DNA of 33,402 bases from Ruminococcaceae bacterium UBA6434 (lineage in GTDB: Bacteria > Bacillota > Clostridia > Oscillospirales > Acutalibacteraceae): contig DJOQ01000026.1 of assembly GCA_002437245.1 (NCBI GenBank), positions 1-33,402 of the forward strand, read 5' to 3'. Numbering within the stretch: the stretch's first letter is position 1; the number at the start of each line of letters is the position of its first letter. Under the pieces are notes generated by a model. That model was not told the DNA's origin, searched no databases, and was given only the letters and a program-made list of their open reading frames with translations. The translations under genes and the position numbers were made by a program. Shown in pieces: positions 7,126 to 15,127 of the stretch.

Positions 7126-8652
7126 CTAAAATTCGCCGTTATTTTCGTCGTTTTCTCGATTTGACGTGGGCTCGGCTGAAAATCCGAGCCTGTCTCTTGA
7201 ATTCTCAAGCACATCAAAGAGTTTTGCCCTTACTGCCGGCTCATTTACGCCGTCAATATCCGCTTGCGCGGCATTGTAAAGAGATTGGGTTCTGAACATC
7301 TGATATTTTTTTATGCCGATCTCCGCATTCAGAGCAGATTGAATATCGGCATCGGAATCAAAAAACGCCACGTCGCCTCCCCTTTCGCTCATATCGTCGT
7401 TATTGCCGTAATCAAACAAAGCGATATTTATATCGGTATCATTGGGGATTCCGTTTACCCTGCCCTTAGGCGTATACTGCCACACCTTATAGTCATATTT
7501 AAAATCCGTAGTCTCGCTCGTGTAATGCGCGACCCAAATCTCGTAATTTGAAAGGCGCGAAAAATTAAGTTCATCGGTAAAGAAAGTTTTACTCGCATAA
7601 ACACCGGGCTTATATCCGGCACTTTTTACAGCTTCACAAAAAGCGACGGCAATATTGGTGCGCTGACTTGCCGTGAGACTGTCCGCTCTGCCTGAATGTT
7701 CGCTGTTTGAAAATTCCGTATCGAAATATATGGGAAACGTTATATGATATTTTCTCGAATAATTTACGGCTACGCTCGCTTCCTCAACAGCCTCGTAAAC
7801 CGTAATCGCCTGGCTGTAAAAATACACGCCGACCTGTATACCGTTGTTTAAAGCTCCCTCAACATTTTCGCTGAAACGCGAATCGAGTTTCAGTGCTCCC
7901 TCGTCACCGTAGCCGCGGAAACCTACGCGTATTATTGCAAAATCAACTCCTGCATCGCGAACCGCCGCCCAATCGATTTTTCCGTTGTGATGCGACACAT
8001 CAATGCCTACCATAGAGGATAGAGCGCCGTTGTCGTTGAAATAATACTGCACGTCGCTTATAGCCTTGTGCCCCCTCACCGGACGGTGCGAAGAGTCGAA
8101 GTTAAACAGCGTACCGTCTATATCGGTAAGACCCGACATAAAATCGCGGTTCACATATTTTAAAGACAGCAGAGAAGAAGTATACATACTGTCGGAAGAA
8201 AGCGGATTACCCGATAATCTGCCGTTCAGTCGCGGAGACTTTGCCGGAGCAAGACGCGATGAATTTGTACCGTAGTCACGGTTGATTTCGGCGTCCTCAT
8301 CCTTTTTGCTGTCGCCGGTGGCAACTTGTATATTTTTCATCTTTTCGTCAATCTCAAACAAAATCGACGAGGTGGTTTCTTCATCCGTCGAGACGGGTTC
8401 GTCCTCACCGAAAAGCTCAACGTCCGCATTTACGGTCTTTGTCCGCGACTCGGGTTCGGACGCCGCACGCTTCTTTTTTACTTTATAAGGCACTAATGTT
8501 GCGGTAAGCACTATTCCGACAACCGTAAGAGAGACCGCAGCCCAAAGCAAAATCTTCTCGGAGCGTTTCAGCTTTTTACTGTTTTTTTGTTTAGGCTCGG
8601 ACAAATTGTTATTTTCTGTTTTTTTCTGTATTTTTTCGGTTGAATTTTCCAA
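7126..8652 (-). CDS. GH25 lysozyme, membrane-anchored muramidase
   Basis: The 508-residue protein has a lysine-rich cytoplasmic N-terminus, a single transmembrane segment (about residues 33-52, LLWAAVSLTVVGIVLTA) and a long acidic Ser/Thr/Asp-rich linker. A glycoside hydrolase 25 domain follows (about residues 215-420). GIDVSHHNGKIDW starts the domain, and YFDTEFS provides the DxE pair expected at the active site. FAIIRVGFRGYG and IWVAHYT are also typical. GH25 enzymes cut the N-acetylmuramic acid-GlcNAc bond of peptidoglycan. The start is TTG at 8652, with AAGGGGAT upstream and no nearby in-frame ATG. It lies 42 bases after the HAD phosphatase gene and is likely co-transcribed with it. A short C-terminal extension of about 80 residues is unassigned. 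Confidence 0.9.
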   Translation of the reverse strand: MENSTEKIQKKTENNNLSEPKQKNSKKLKRSEKILLWAAVSLTVVGIVLTATLVPYKVKKKRAASEPESRTKTVNADVELFGEDEPVSTDEETTSSILFEIDEKMKNIQVATGDSKKDEDAEINRDYGTNSSRLAPAKSPRLNGRLSGNPLSSDSMYTSSLLSLKYVNRDFMSGLTDIDGTLFNFDSSHRPVRGHKAISDVQYYFNDNGALSSMVGIDVSHHNGKIDWAAVRDAGVDFAIIRVGFRGYGDEGALKLDSRFSENVEGALNNGIQVGVYFYSQAITVYEAVEEASVAVNYSRKYHITFPIYFDTEFSNSEHSGRADSLTASQRTNIAVAFCEAVKSAGYKPGVYASKTFFTDELNFSRLSNYEIWVAHYTSETTDFKYDYKVWQYTPKGRVNGIPNDTDINIALFDYGNNDDMSERGGDVAFFDSDADIQSALNAEIGIKKYQMFRTQSLYNAAQADIDGVNEPAVRAKLFDVLENSRDRLGFSAEPTSNRENDENNGEF

Positions 8653-8694
8653 TTATGTATCCCCTTAACAAGGTCTTATTAAAGCCGTAAAAAA

Positions 8695-9498
8695 TCAAAA
8701 TGCAAACCTTTTTATTGCCGCGGCAACGCCGTTATCGTCATTGGAAAGAGTAATGAAATACGCCGCATTTTTTGCAGGCTCCTGGGCATTATCCATAGCG
8801 ACGCCAACGCCTGCTTCACTTATCATGGTAACATCGTTGTAGCCGTCTCCGCAAGCCATAACCTGCTCGCGCCTGATACCGAGACTGTCGGCAAGCCACA
8901 TAAGCGCCGTGCCCTTATCCACCATAAGGGGCGTTATTTCAAGGAAGTACGGCTCCGAACGGAATACCGAAACGCCGCCAAGTTCCTTTTTAAACAACTT
9001 TTCTGTTTCTGTTATGTAATCGGGCTCACCCGTTATAAGATATTTGGGCACGGGATAAGTAACCTCTTTTCGCAGACTCGGAACTCTTTGGAGCCCCAAA
9101 TTATTGAGATTTACCTCAAGATAAAAATATTTATCGTCGGCATTGTCGGTAACTGCGGTATCGCCCTTGTACGTGGTTATCGGCACATTATATTTTTCGG
9201 CAACATCAATGATACGGGCGCTCTGTTCCGCCGTAAGATTTTTTTCGTACAAAAGCTCACCGGTGCGCGCGTCAAAAATGCGCGACCCGTTATATGTAAT
9301 TATGTAACCGCCGCCGACATTAAGTCCCAATTCCTCGGTATAGCGCTTAACACCGCTTATCGGTCTGCCCGAAGCGATTGTGACTGTTCCGCCGTTTTTC
9401 ATAAATTTCCGTATAGCGGTCTTGTTGCCTGCCGGTATGTTTTTTTCGGTGGTAACAAGAGTTCCGTCTATATCGAGCGCAAGTAATTTTATATGCAT
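8695..9498 (-). CDS. Cof-type HAD-superfamily phosphatase
   Basis: The 267-residue protein belongs to the HAD superfamily, Cof/YidA subfamily (type IIB cap), soluble Mg2+-dependent phosphatases of sugar phosphates or related metabolites. Motif I is LALDIDGTL with two Asp near the N-terminus, motif II is TIASGR, the motif III Lys is in the VDKGTAL region, and motif IV is ACGDGYNDVTMI. The frame extends 12 codons upstream, but AGGGTG 7 bases before the ATG at 9498 fixes the start. The promoter is at 9553-9581. A 7-bp hairpin (9525-9546) falls at or just after the expected transcript start. GH25 lies 42 bases downstream. The substrate is unknown. Confidence 0.9.
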   Translation of the reverse strand: MHIKLLALDIDGTLVTTEKNIPAGNKTAIRKFMKNGGTVTIASGRPISGVKRYTEELGLNVGGGYIITYNGSRIFDARTGELLYEKNLTAEQSARIIDVAEKYNVPITTYKGDTAVTDNADDKYFYLEVNLNNLGLQRVPSLRKEVTYPVPKYLITGEPDYITETEKLFKKELGGVSVFRSEPYFLEITPLMVDKGTALMWLADSLGIRREQVMACGDGYNDVTMISEAGVGVAMDNAQEPAKNAAYFITLSNDDNGVAAAIKRFAF

Positions 9499-9524
9499 AT
9501 ATTTCACCCTGAAAACTATAATAT

Positions 9525-9546
9525 CGTGCCGCACAAATACGGCACG
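9525..9546 (-). promoter_or_regulatory. 5' UTR hairpin or operator before the HAD gene
   Basis: A perfect inverted repeat, CGTGCCG and CGGCACG, separated by 8 bases. It starts 7 bases after the -10 box, so it either forms the first structure of the mRNA or is a repressor site. Confidence 0.45.
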
Positions 9547-9552
9547 TTAATA

Positions 9553-9581
9553 ATTATATCAACGGGCATAAAAAACATCAA
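9553..9581 (-). promoter_or_regulatory. promoter of the HAD-lysozyme operon
   Basis: On the minus strand, -35 TTGATG (9576-9581), a 17-bp spacer and -10 TATAAT (9553-9558). Confidence 0.75.
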
Positions 9582-9656
9582 TTTGTAGAAATACAGATAA
9601 TTCGGTTAAAAAAGCGAGAATTTTATATATTATGCGTTATACGGCTTTTTCTGTCG

Positions 9657-10118
9657 TTATTTTGTTTTTTCATCAATATATTCGACTATCCTGTCGAGTT
9701 TATAATGCATATTTTTAAGCAGAATTTCACATTTCAGATTGACCTTATAATCGTTTTCGCTGCGCCTGCGGTCTTTTTCGTCCTGTCGCTTTTGGCTCAT
9801 CATAATAAGCGGCGCCTGAATTGCCGAGACACACGACAAAACAAGATTCAAAAGAATAAACGGATACGGGTCAAACGACTTTGCCGCCAAAACGGTATTT
9901 ACTGTTATCCAAACGAGCAAAAGAAGGGTAAACCCGATTACGAATGTCCAGCTTCCGGCGAACGAAGCGAGCCTGTCGGAAGCTTTTTGCCCGAAACTTT
10001 CTTTATATTCGCCGTTTTCGGAAACGGTTTTATCCAAAAGCAGATGTACCTTTTCTTCGTCGCCGAGCTCATCGTTTATATCGTTTAAAATGTACTTTAT
10101 AACCTCGTAATCACTCAT
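9657..10118 (-). CDS. DUF1003 membrane protein
   Basis: The 153-residue protein matches the DUF1003 family. The conserved core is seen as ADRLASFAGSWTFVI-type residues, then FDPYPFILLNLVLSCVSA, QAPLIMMSQKRQDEKDR and ENDYKVNLK. Two transmembrane segments lie at about residues 57-77 and 86-104, with charged cytoplasmic ends. The family's function is unknown. It lies 105 bases downstream of pyk with only a weak hairpin between, so read-through from pyk is possible. The SD-like GGTGAT precedes ATG by about 7 bases. Confidence 0.85.
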   Translation of the reverse strand: MSDYEVIKYILNDINDELGDEEKVHLLLDKTVSENGEYKESFGQKASDRLASFAGSWTFVIGFTLLLLVWITVNTVLAAKSFDPYPFILLNLVLSCVSAIQAPLIMMSQKRQDEKDRRRSENDYKVNLKCEILLKNMHYKLDRIVEYIDEKTK

Positions 10119-10138
10119 TTTATATCACCGCCGTAAAA

Positions 10139-10168
10139 TTTAAGGCTCCGCGAAAAACGAAGCCTTAA
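10139..10168 (-). terminator. weak terminator after pyk
   Basis: A 7-bp stem (TAAGGCT/AGCCTTA) with further pairing inside lies between pyk and the DUF1003 gene. The minus-strand tail is AAATTTTA, poor for full termination, so partial read-through is likely. Confidence 0.4.
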
Positions 10169-10222
10169 TATTTTCGGTATATTTTATTTTTATATACATC
10201 AAATTAAAAACGAAACAGCCGA

Positions 10223-11644
10223 TTACTTTATGCGCTCAACCTTTAACATATTTGTTGTACCGGAGATGCCAAGAGGTATTCCCGCGGTTATTACAACAAG
10301 GTCTCCCTTTGATATAAGGCCGTGTTTTTTCGCAACCTCCACCGCATGAGAGAAGAGTGCGTCGGTATTATTCTTTTCCTCGCACATAAGCGGTATCATA
10401 CCCCACGACATATTCATTTGACGGCAAACGGTTTTATCTGTCGTGCAGCTGATTATCATAGAGGACGGGCGGTGCTTTGAAATCATACGTGCCGTTGAGC
10501 CGCTCTTTGTTACCGTGATAATTGCCTTTGCGCCGAGGTCGTGCGCTGTGGTAACGGTGGCGTGTGAAATGGCATTGGTTATGCTCTTATCGTATTTTGA
10601 CGAATCATTTTTAAACTTTGTAAGATAGTCAATATCCGCTTCGGTAGTCTCGGCTATAAGCGCCATTGTTTCAACAGCCTCAACAGGGTGCTTGCCTGCC
10701 GCCGTTTCACCGGAAAGCATAATTGCCGAAGTGCCGTCGTAAATTGCGTTTGCGACATCGGTTATCTCGGCTCTTGTGGGACGGGCGTTTGTTATCATCG
10801 ACTCCAACATCTGGGTTGCGGTTATAACCTGCTTGCCTGCCGTATATGCTTTTTTTATAAGCTTTTTCTGAATGGAGGGAATAAGCTCAAACGGTATTTC
10901 AACGCCCATATCGCCGCGTGCTATCATAATACCGTCTGCGGCGGCGATAATTTCGTCAATATTATTTACGCCGCTCATATTCTCGATTTTTGCAATTATT
11001 TTAACCTTGTGAAATCCGACCGAGTTTGTAAAATTACGAAGATAATCTACGTCCGCAGCCGAACGGACAAACGAAGCCGCTATGAAATCGAATCCGAGCT
11101 TTGCTCCGAATGCGAGATCCGACATATCATGCTCGGAAAGATACGGCATAGATAAATTTGTACCGGGAACATTTACGCCCTTTTGGTCGGATATAACGCC
11201 GCCGTCAACAACCTTACAGTGTATATCGGGGCCTTCGACCTTTTCTACTCGAAGGGATACAAGACCGTCATTTATTCTGATAACAGTACCCATTCTGACA
11301 TCCTGCGGCAGCTGCTTAAAAGAAACACTCGCCTGCTTTTCGTCGCACTCTATGTCACGCGAAGTAAGGATATAATCATCGCCCTCATTAAGCGTTACGG
11401 ATTTGTGGTCTTTAAAATATCCTATGCGTATCTCGGGACCCTTTGTGTCAAGCATTGTGGCTATCGGGAGGTCGAGTTTTTCCCTGAGAGATACGAGCTC
11501 GTCAAATCTCTTTTTATGCATTTCATGATCGCCGTGCGAAAAGTTGAATCTCGCAACATTCATTCCGGCTTTAATCATATCTTCAAGGACGCCGTCCTTA
11601 TCGGTAGCCGGACCGACGGTGCATATTATTTTTGTCTTTCTCAT
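10223..11644 (-). CDS. pyk: pyruvate kinase
   Basis: The 473-residue protein is a full-length pyruvate kinase without the extra C-terminal PEP-utilising domain found in some Firmicutes. It converts phosphoenolpyruvate and ADP to pyruvate and ATP in the cytoplasm. TKIICTVGPAT starts the barrel, MNVARFNFSHG binds substrate, MLDTKGPEIR follows, and the catalytic signature is IIAKIENMSGV, with MIARGDMGVEIP after it. The metal and K+ site region TRAEITDVANAIYDG and SGETAAGK are intact. GGAGG precedes ATG by 9 bases, and the promoter at 11701-11729 is near consensus, as expected for a highly expressed glycolytic gene. Confidence 0.97.
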   Translation of the reverse strand: MRKTKIICTVGPATDKDGVLEDMIKAGMNVARFNFSHGDHEMHKKRFDELVSLREKLDLPIATMLDTKGPEIRIGYFKDHKSVTLNEGDDYILTSRDIECDEKQASVSFKQLPQDVRMGTVIRINDGLVSLRVEKVEGPDIHCKVVDGGVISDQKGVNVPGTNLSMPYLSEHDMSDLAFGAKLGFDFIAASFVRSAADVDYLRNFTNSVGFHKVKIIAKIENMSGVNNIDEIIAAADGIMIARGDMGVEIPFELIPSIQKKLIKKAYTAGKQVITATQMLESMITNARPTRAEITDVANAIYDGTSAIMLSGETAAGKHPVEAVETMALIAETTEADIDYLTKFKNDSSKYDKSITNAISHATVTTAHDLGAKAIITVTKSGSTARMISKHRPSSMIISCTTDKTVCRQMNMSWGMIPLMCEEKNNTDALFSHAVEVAKKHGLISKGDLVVITAGIPLGISGTTNMLKVERIK

Positions 11645-11700
11645 TAAAAAGCACCTCCAAAAATGTATGTAAATATGTTTTTCAAATTTTCCTCAGATAA

Positions 11701-11729
11701 ATTGTATAATTAGTTTTGTCAAATGTCAA
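11701..11729 (-). promoter_or_regulatory. promoter of pyk
   Basis: On the minus strand, a perfect -35 TTGACA (11724-11729), a 17-bp spacer and -10 TACAAT (11701-11706). An imperfect dyad (11766-11793, centred on TTATACAGTATAA) lies about 40-65 bases upstream of the -35 box and could be a regulator site. Confidence 0.85.
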
Positions 11730-11886
11730 TCATAACAGACATATTTTTTTAGGTTTGTACAGTAACATATATTTATACAGTATAATGTATGTTGTTTTGT
11801 ATTATTTTAATTCGAAGTGCGCTTTTTTAATTTGCCGACCGACGACGCAAAAGACCATCCTATCAAAAAACAACGATTACAAATAT

Positions 11887-11922
11887 AAAAAGACGGCCTG
11901 AATTTAAATCAAGCCGTCTTTG
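11887..11922 (-). terminator. terminator of the yebC-family gene
   Basis: On the minus strand, AAAGACGGC pairs with GCCGTCTTT around a loop of about 13 bases and is followed by TTTTAT. Confidence 0.75.
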
Positions 11923-11978
11923 CCTTAAATTACCGACTGAAATTTTAAATCGGAACTTTACCTATGTACAAAGGAACG

Positions 11979-12719
11979 TCAGCCCTCGTAATCGTCCTCA
12001 TTTTCCCAGTTGTGGAAAACATTTTGAACATCGTCGTTGTCTTCAAACATTTCGAGCATTTTGCCCATATTGTTTATGTCCTCTTCGCTTTCGAGCTTTG
12101 TATAGGTAGAGGGAATATAATCAACTTCGGCAGTCAGATACTTATACCCCTTAGCCTCAAGATCGTCACGGACAGCACCCATATCGTTAGGCTCGGTGCG
12201 AATCTCATAGACGTCGCCGTCTGTGAGGAAATCTGTAGCGCCTGCCTCGAGAGCGTCTTCCATAAGTTTTTCTTCGTCAACGTCCTCTTTATCTATGATA
12301 ATTACGCCCTCACGGGTAAACATAAACGAAACGCAACCTGAAGTGCCCATATTGCCGCCGAACTTATCAAAATAGTGGCGCATATCGCCTGCTGTTCTGT
12401 TGCGGTTATCGGTAAGAGTTTCAACTATTACGGCAACGCCCGACGGACCGTAGCCCTCGTAGACTATGCTTTCGTAATTATCGGTATTGCCGTCCCCGGC
12501 AGCCTTTTTAATAATTCTCTCGATGTTGTCGTTAGGAACATTGCAAGCCTTTGCCTTAGCTATGCAGTCCTTAAGCTTTGAGTTACCGGCAGGGTCGGGT
12601 CCGCCCTCTCTGACGGCAACGGCTATTTCACGGCCGATTTTTGTAAATACCTTTGCACGGGCATTATCGGTCTTTTCTTTTTTACGTTTAATCGTACTCC
12701 ATTTTGAGTGCCCTGACAT
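11979..12719 (-). CDS. YebC/PmpR-family DNA-binding regulator or translation factor
   Basis: The 246-residue protein is a full-length YebC/TACO1-family member: MSGHSKWSTIKRKKEKTDNARA at the N-terminus, then GGPDPAGNSKL, NVPNDNIERIIKKA, YEGYGPSGVAVIVE and NRNRTAGDMRHYFDKFGG. The family has been described both as transcription regulators and, more recently, as factors that relieve ribosome stalling. ATG at 12719 is chosen because GAGGGTG precedes it by 6-7 bases. The longer frame would need a GTG overlapping that SD. It has its own promoter (12753-12781) and terminator. Confidence 0.94.
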   Translation of the reverse strand: MSGHSKWSTIKRKKEKTDNARAKVFTKIGREIAVAVREGGPDPAGNSKLKDCIAKAKACNVPNDNIERIIKKAAGDGNTDNYESIVYEGYGPSGVAVIVETLTDNRNRTAGDMRHYFDKFGGNMGTSGCVSFMFTREGVIIIDKEDVDEEKLMEDALEAGATDFLTDGDVYEIRTEPNDMGAVRDDLEAKGYKYLTAEVDYIPSTYTKLESEEDINNMGKMLEMFEDNDDVQNVFHNWENEDDYEG

Positions 12720-12752
12720 ATTTTTCACCCTCTGTCAAAAATTACGAAAAAT

Positions 12753-12781
12753 ATTTTAACACACAATCATTTTATTATCAA
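12753..12781 (-). promoter_or_regulatory. promoter of the yebC-family gene
   Basis: On the minus strand, -35 TTGATA (12776-12781), a 17-bp spacer and -10 TAAAAT (12753-12758). Confidence 0.75.
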
Positions 12782-12804
12782 GAATTTTTTGTTTACCGTT
12801 TCGG

Positions 12805-12850
12805 GCAAAAAACAGCCGTGAATTATGTGTGATACTGTTATTATTCGGCT
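12805..12850 (-). terminator. terminator overlapping the end of the alpha-galactosidase gene
   Basis: On the minus strand, AGCCG (overlapping the last codons) pairs with CGGCT across a loop of about 27 bases and is followed by GTTTTTTG. The stem is short, so efficiency is uncertain. Confidence 0.45.
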
Positions 12851-14928
12851 TTGAGCACAATCGCTCTGTTGTAATCGACGCCTCTTACGTAAATCGGTAT
12901 TCCGACATTCATAAGATACGCGCCGCCCTTTTTGTATTTTACGTTTTCAAGCTCAAAGACATAAGTTTTATGTTCATCAAGCCCCGCAAAATGCAAATTG
13001 AATTTCTTTTTATAAAATCTTGTACCGTTGGCGGCAATAAAGACAACGCTTTCGTTTTTATCGGCGCTCACATATTCATTGCAAAGCACCTCATCTTGTT
13101 CGATGTCAAGAATTCTGTAAAGGTCGCCGAACTGCACCAAACTGCGGATTTTTTTGTAGAAGGCGATATTTTTTTTGCAGGTTTCCAAATCATCGGCGCT
13201 GTAATTCAGCAAATTACCGCCTATGCCGAGCGACCCCTGCATTGCAATGTTAAATCTGAAATCGAGCGAACAGGGCTTATTGATACCCGATATGTCGGTT
13301 ACCCACGCGCGCATGGTTTTTATCGGGTGCAAAAGCGAATATCCCTTTTGGATAGTCATCCTGTCGATGGCGTCGGTATTGTCGCTTGTCCAGACCTGGT
13401 CGTAATGGCTTACAGCGCCGAGGTCGCATCTTCCGCCGCCCGACGCACAGCTTTCAAACTGCACGGACGGATGTCTTTTTTTCAGTTCATCTACGATTTT
13501 ATAGACTGCCTCAGTATGTAAATATGAATACATCTTCGGATTTTCGAGATTTTCGGCACCTACCTGTGAAAACGGACGGTTCATATCCCACTTTATATAT
13601 TTAATGTTGTGACCTGACAACAGCTTATCAAGACAGTCTAAAATATAATCCTGCACATCTTTGCGCGTCATATTGAGTACAAGCTGATTACGTAATTCAT
13701 CGGCGTTTCTGTGCTCAAAATGATATGCCCAATCGGGATGCGCACGGTACAGATCGCTGTCCGGATTGACCATTTCGGGTTCAACCCAAATACCGAAGTC
13801 CATACCGAGATTATTGACGTTATCGATAAGCCCATCAAGGCCGTTCGGGAATTTATCTTTATTCACGAACCAATCGCCGAGACCTGCTTTATCGTCATTT
13901 CTTTTGCCGAACCAGCCGTCATCCATAACGAAAAGCTCCACACCCATACGGGAGGCAATTTCCGCAAGCTTCGTCTGGTCTGCCGCATTCACGTCAAAAC
14001 CCGTCGCCTCCCACGAATTGTAAAGAACGGGCAAAATTTTATCGTTAAACTGCCTCGGCATAAGGTGCTGTATGCAAAATCTGTTCATCTGACGTGACAT
14101 TTCACCGAAGCCGACGGTTTTTCCGCAGCAAACTGCGGGAGTCTCAAAGCTTTCGCCGGACTTTAAAGTGTGTGAAAAATCAAAATCATTCATTCCTATG
14201 CATACTCTTGTTATCGAATACAGGTCGCGGTTTGCCGTCACCATGAAATTTCCGCTGTATGCAAGACTTGCAAAATACACGTCTCCGCTCTTTTCATCGG
14301 CGTTTCTGTGAGCAATGAAATACGGTGAATTGTTATGATTTGACGCACCCTTACGGCTTTCGTAAACCAAAGAGCCGCCGCTTAACACGGTATTTGTTTC
14401 TATAAATTCGCCGCCCCAAGCGCCGTTTGTATTTATAAACTCATAGGGCTTTTCGGACGGCAATGAAAATTCAGCACTGAAAATTCTTTCAAAAACAATA
14501 TCGTCATTGCCCGTATTTTCAAGCGTTACGCTTCGTTTTATAATATCAAAAGATTCATACGCTTCATAATTGAGGGTAACCAAAAGAGGATAATAAGCAT
14601 CTTTAAATTTTACCTTCAGCGTATTTCCGTCCGTAATATAGCTGTCAAAGCGCAAATCGATTTCACGGCATTTATCGGAAAACTCCGCCTTTATATCACA
14701 TTCGCGATACATGGTTGAGCCGAACGGAGTTATTTCCTGCCTGTATTCATCAAGCATTGAATTATTTGAATTTTCGTCGCTTATCTTTGTAAATTCATAA
14801 TCGTCAAAGCTGCACTTATTGCCCCAATGAAGATGGCGGTTATACCCTGCCTCATCTATGCCGAAAACATAATGCGTATTTTCGGTCTCGATAACAAAAA
14901 TTCTGCTTTTTTCAATGTACTTTATCAT
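12841..14928 (-). CDS. GH36 alpha-galactosidase
   Basis: The 695-residue protein is a clan GH-D, family 36 alpha-galactosidase that releases terminal alpha-linked galactose from oligosaccharides such as the raffinose family or galactosylated host glycans. An N-terminal beta-sandwich is followed by the catalytic barrel. WEATGFDVN and FVMDDGWFGKR begin the barrel, YIKWDMNR carries the nucleophile Asp, SCASGGGRCDLG follows, and the acid/base Asp is in WTSDNTDAIDR. The length is typical. No signal peptide is present, so the enzyme is cytoplasmic. ATG at 14928 is chosen because GGAG precedes it by 8 bases. It is divergent from the six-hairpin protein and may share its regulation. Confidence 0.93.
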   Translation of the reverse strand: MIKYIEKSRIFVIETENTHYVFGIDEAGYNRHLHWGNKCSFDDYEFTKISDENSNNSMLDEYRQEITPFGSTMYRECDIKAEFSDKCREIDLRFDSYITDGNTLKVKFKDAYYPLLVTLNYEAYESFDIIKRSVTLENTGNDDIVFERIFSAEFSLPSEKPYEFINTNGAWGGEFIETNTVLSGGSLVYESRKGASNHNNSPYFIAHRNADEKSGDVYFASLAYSGNFMVTANRDLYSITRVCIGMNDFDFSHTLKSGESFETPAVCCGKTVGFGEMSRQMNRFCIQHLMPRQFNDKILPVLYNSWEATGFDVNAADQTKLAEIASRMGVELFVMDDGWFGKRNDDKAGLGDWFVNKDKFPNGLDGLIDNVNNLGMDFGIWVEPEMVNPDSDLYRAHPDWAYHFEHRNADELRNQLVLNMTRKDVQDYILDCLDKLLSGHNIKYIKWDMNRPFSQVGAENLENPKMYSYLHTEAVYKIVDELKKRHPSVQFESCASGGGRCDLGAVSHYDQVWTSDNTDAIDRMTIQKGYSLLHPIKTMRAWVTDISGINKPCSLDFRFNIAMQGSLGIGGNLLNYSADDLETCKKNIAFYKKIRSLVQFGDLYRILDIEQDEVLCNEYVSADKNESVVFIAANGTRFYKKKFNLHFAGLDEHKTYVFELENVKYKKGGAYLMNVGIPIYVRGVDYNRAIVLKAE

Positions 14929-15001
14929 TGTTTGCGCTCCATACATAAAGATAAATATTTTGATTTTTAATATATCATAGTTCCGGATAAAATTAAGTGG
15001 G

Positions 15002-15047
15002 AATTATCGCACGAAAAATTGAAATTATCACAATATCACGGTTTACA
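15002..15047 (+). promoter_or_regulatory. direct-repeat operator candidate between divergent glycosidase genes
   Basis: AATTATCGCA (15002-15011) and AATTATCACA (15023-15032) are 21 bp apart, two helical turns, and end 9 bases before the -35-like TTTACA at 15042. This layout is typical of sites for AraC/XylS-type activators. No such regulator gene is in the window, so the role is inferred. Confidence 0.4.
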
Positions 15048-15071
15048 CGGTGACAAAAACGATTATATTAT
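15042..15071 (+). promoter_or_regulatory. promoter of the six-hairpin glycosidase-like gene
   Basis: -35 TTTACA (15042-15047) and overlapping -10 candidates TATATT (15064-15069, 16-bp spacer) or TATTAT (15066-15071, 18-bp spacer). The gene start follows at 15128. Confidence 0.55.
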
Positions 15072-15127
15072 ATATCATTAAAGCGGCTGCAATAAAGCAA
15101 TTTTTTTAACATAAGGAGTGCCTCTGT

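Noticed and set aside
11716..11901. 61-residue plus-strand frame upstream of pyk
   Set aside because: It spans the pyk promoter and the yebC-family terminator and lacks an RBS.
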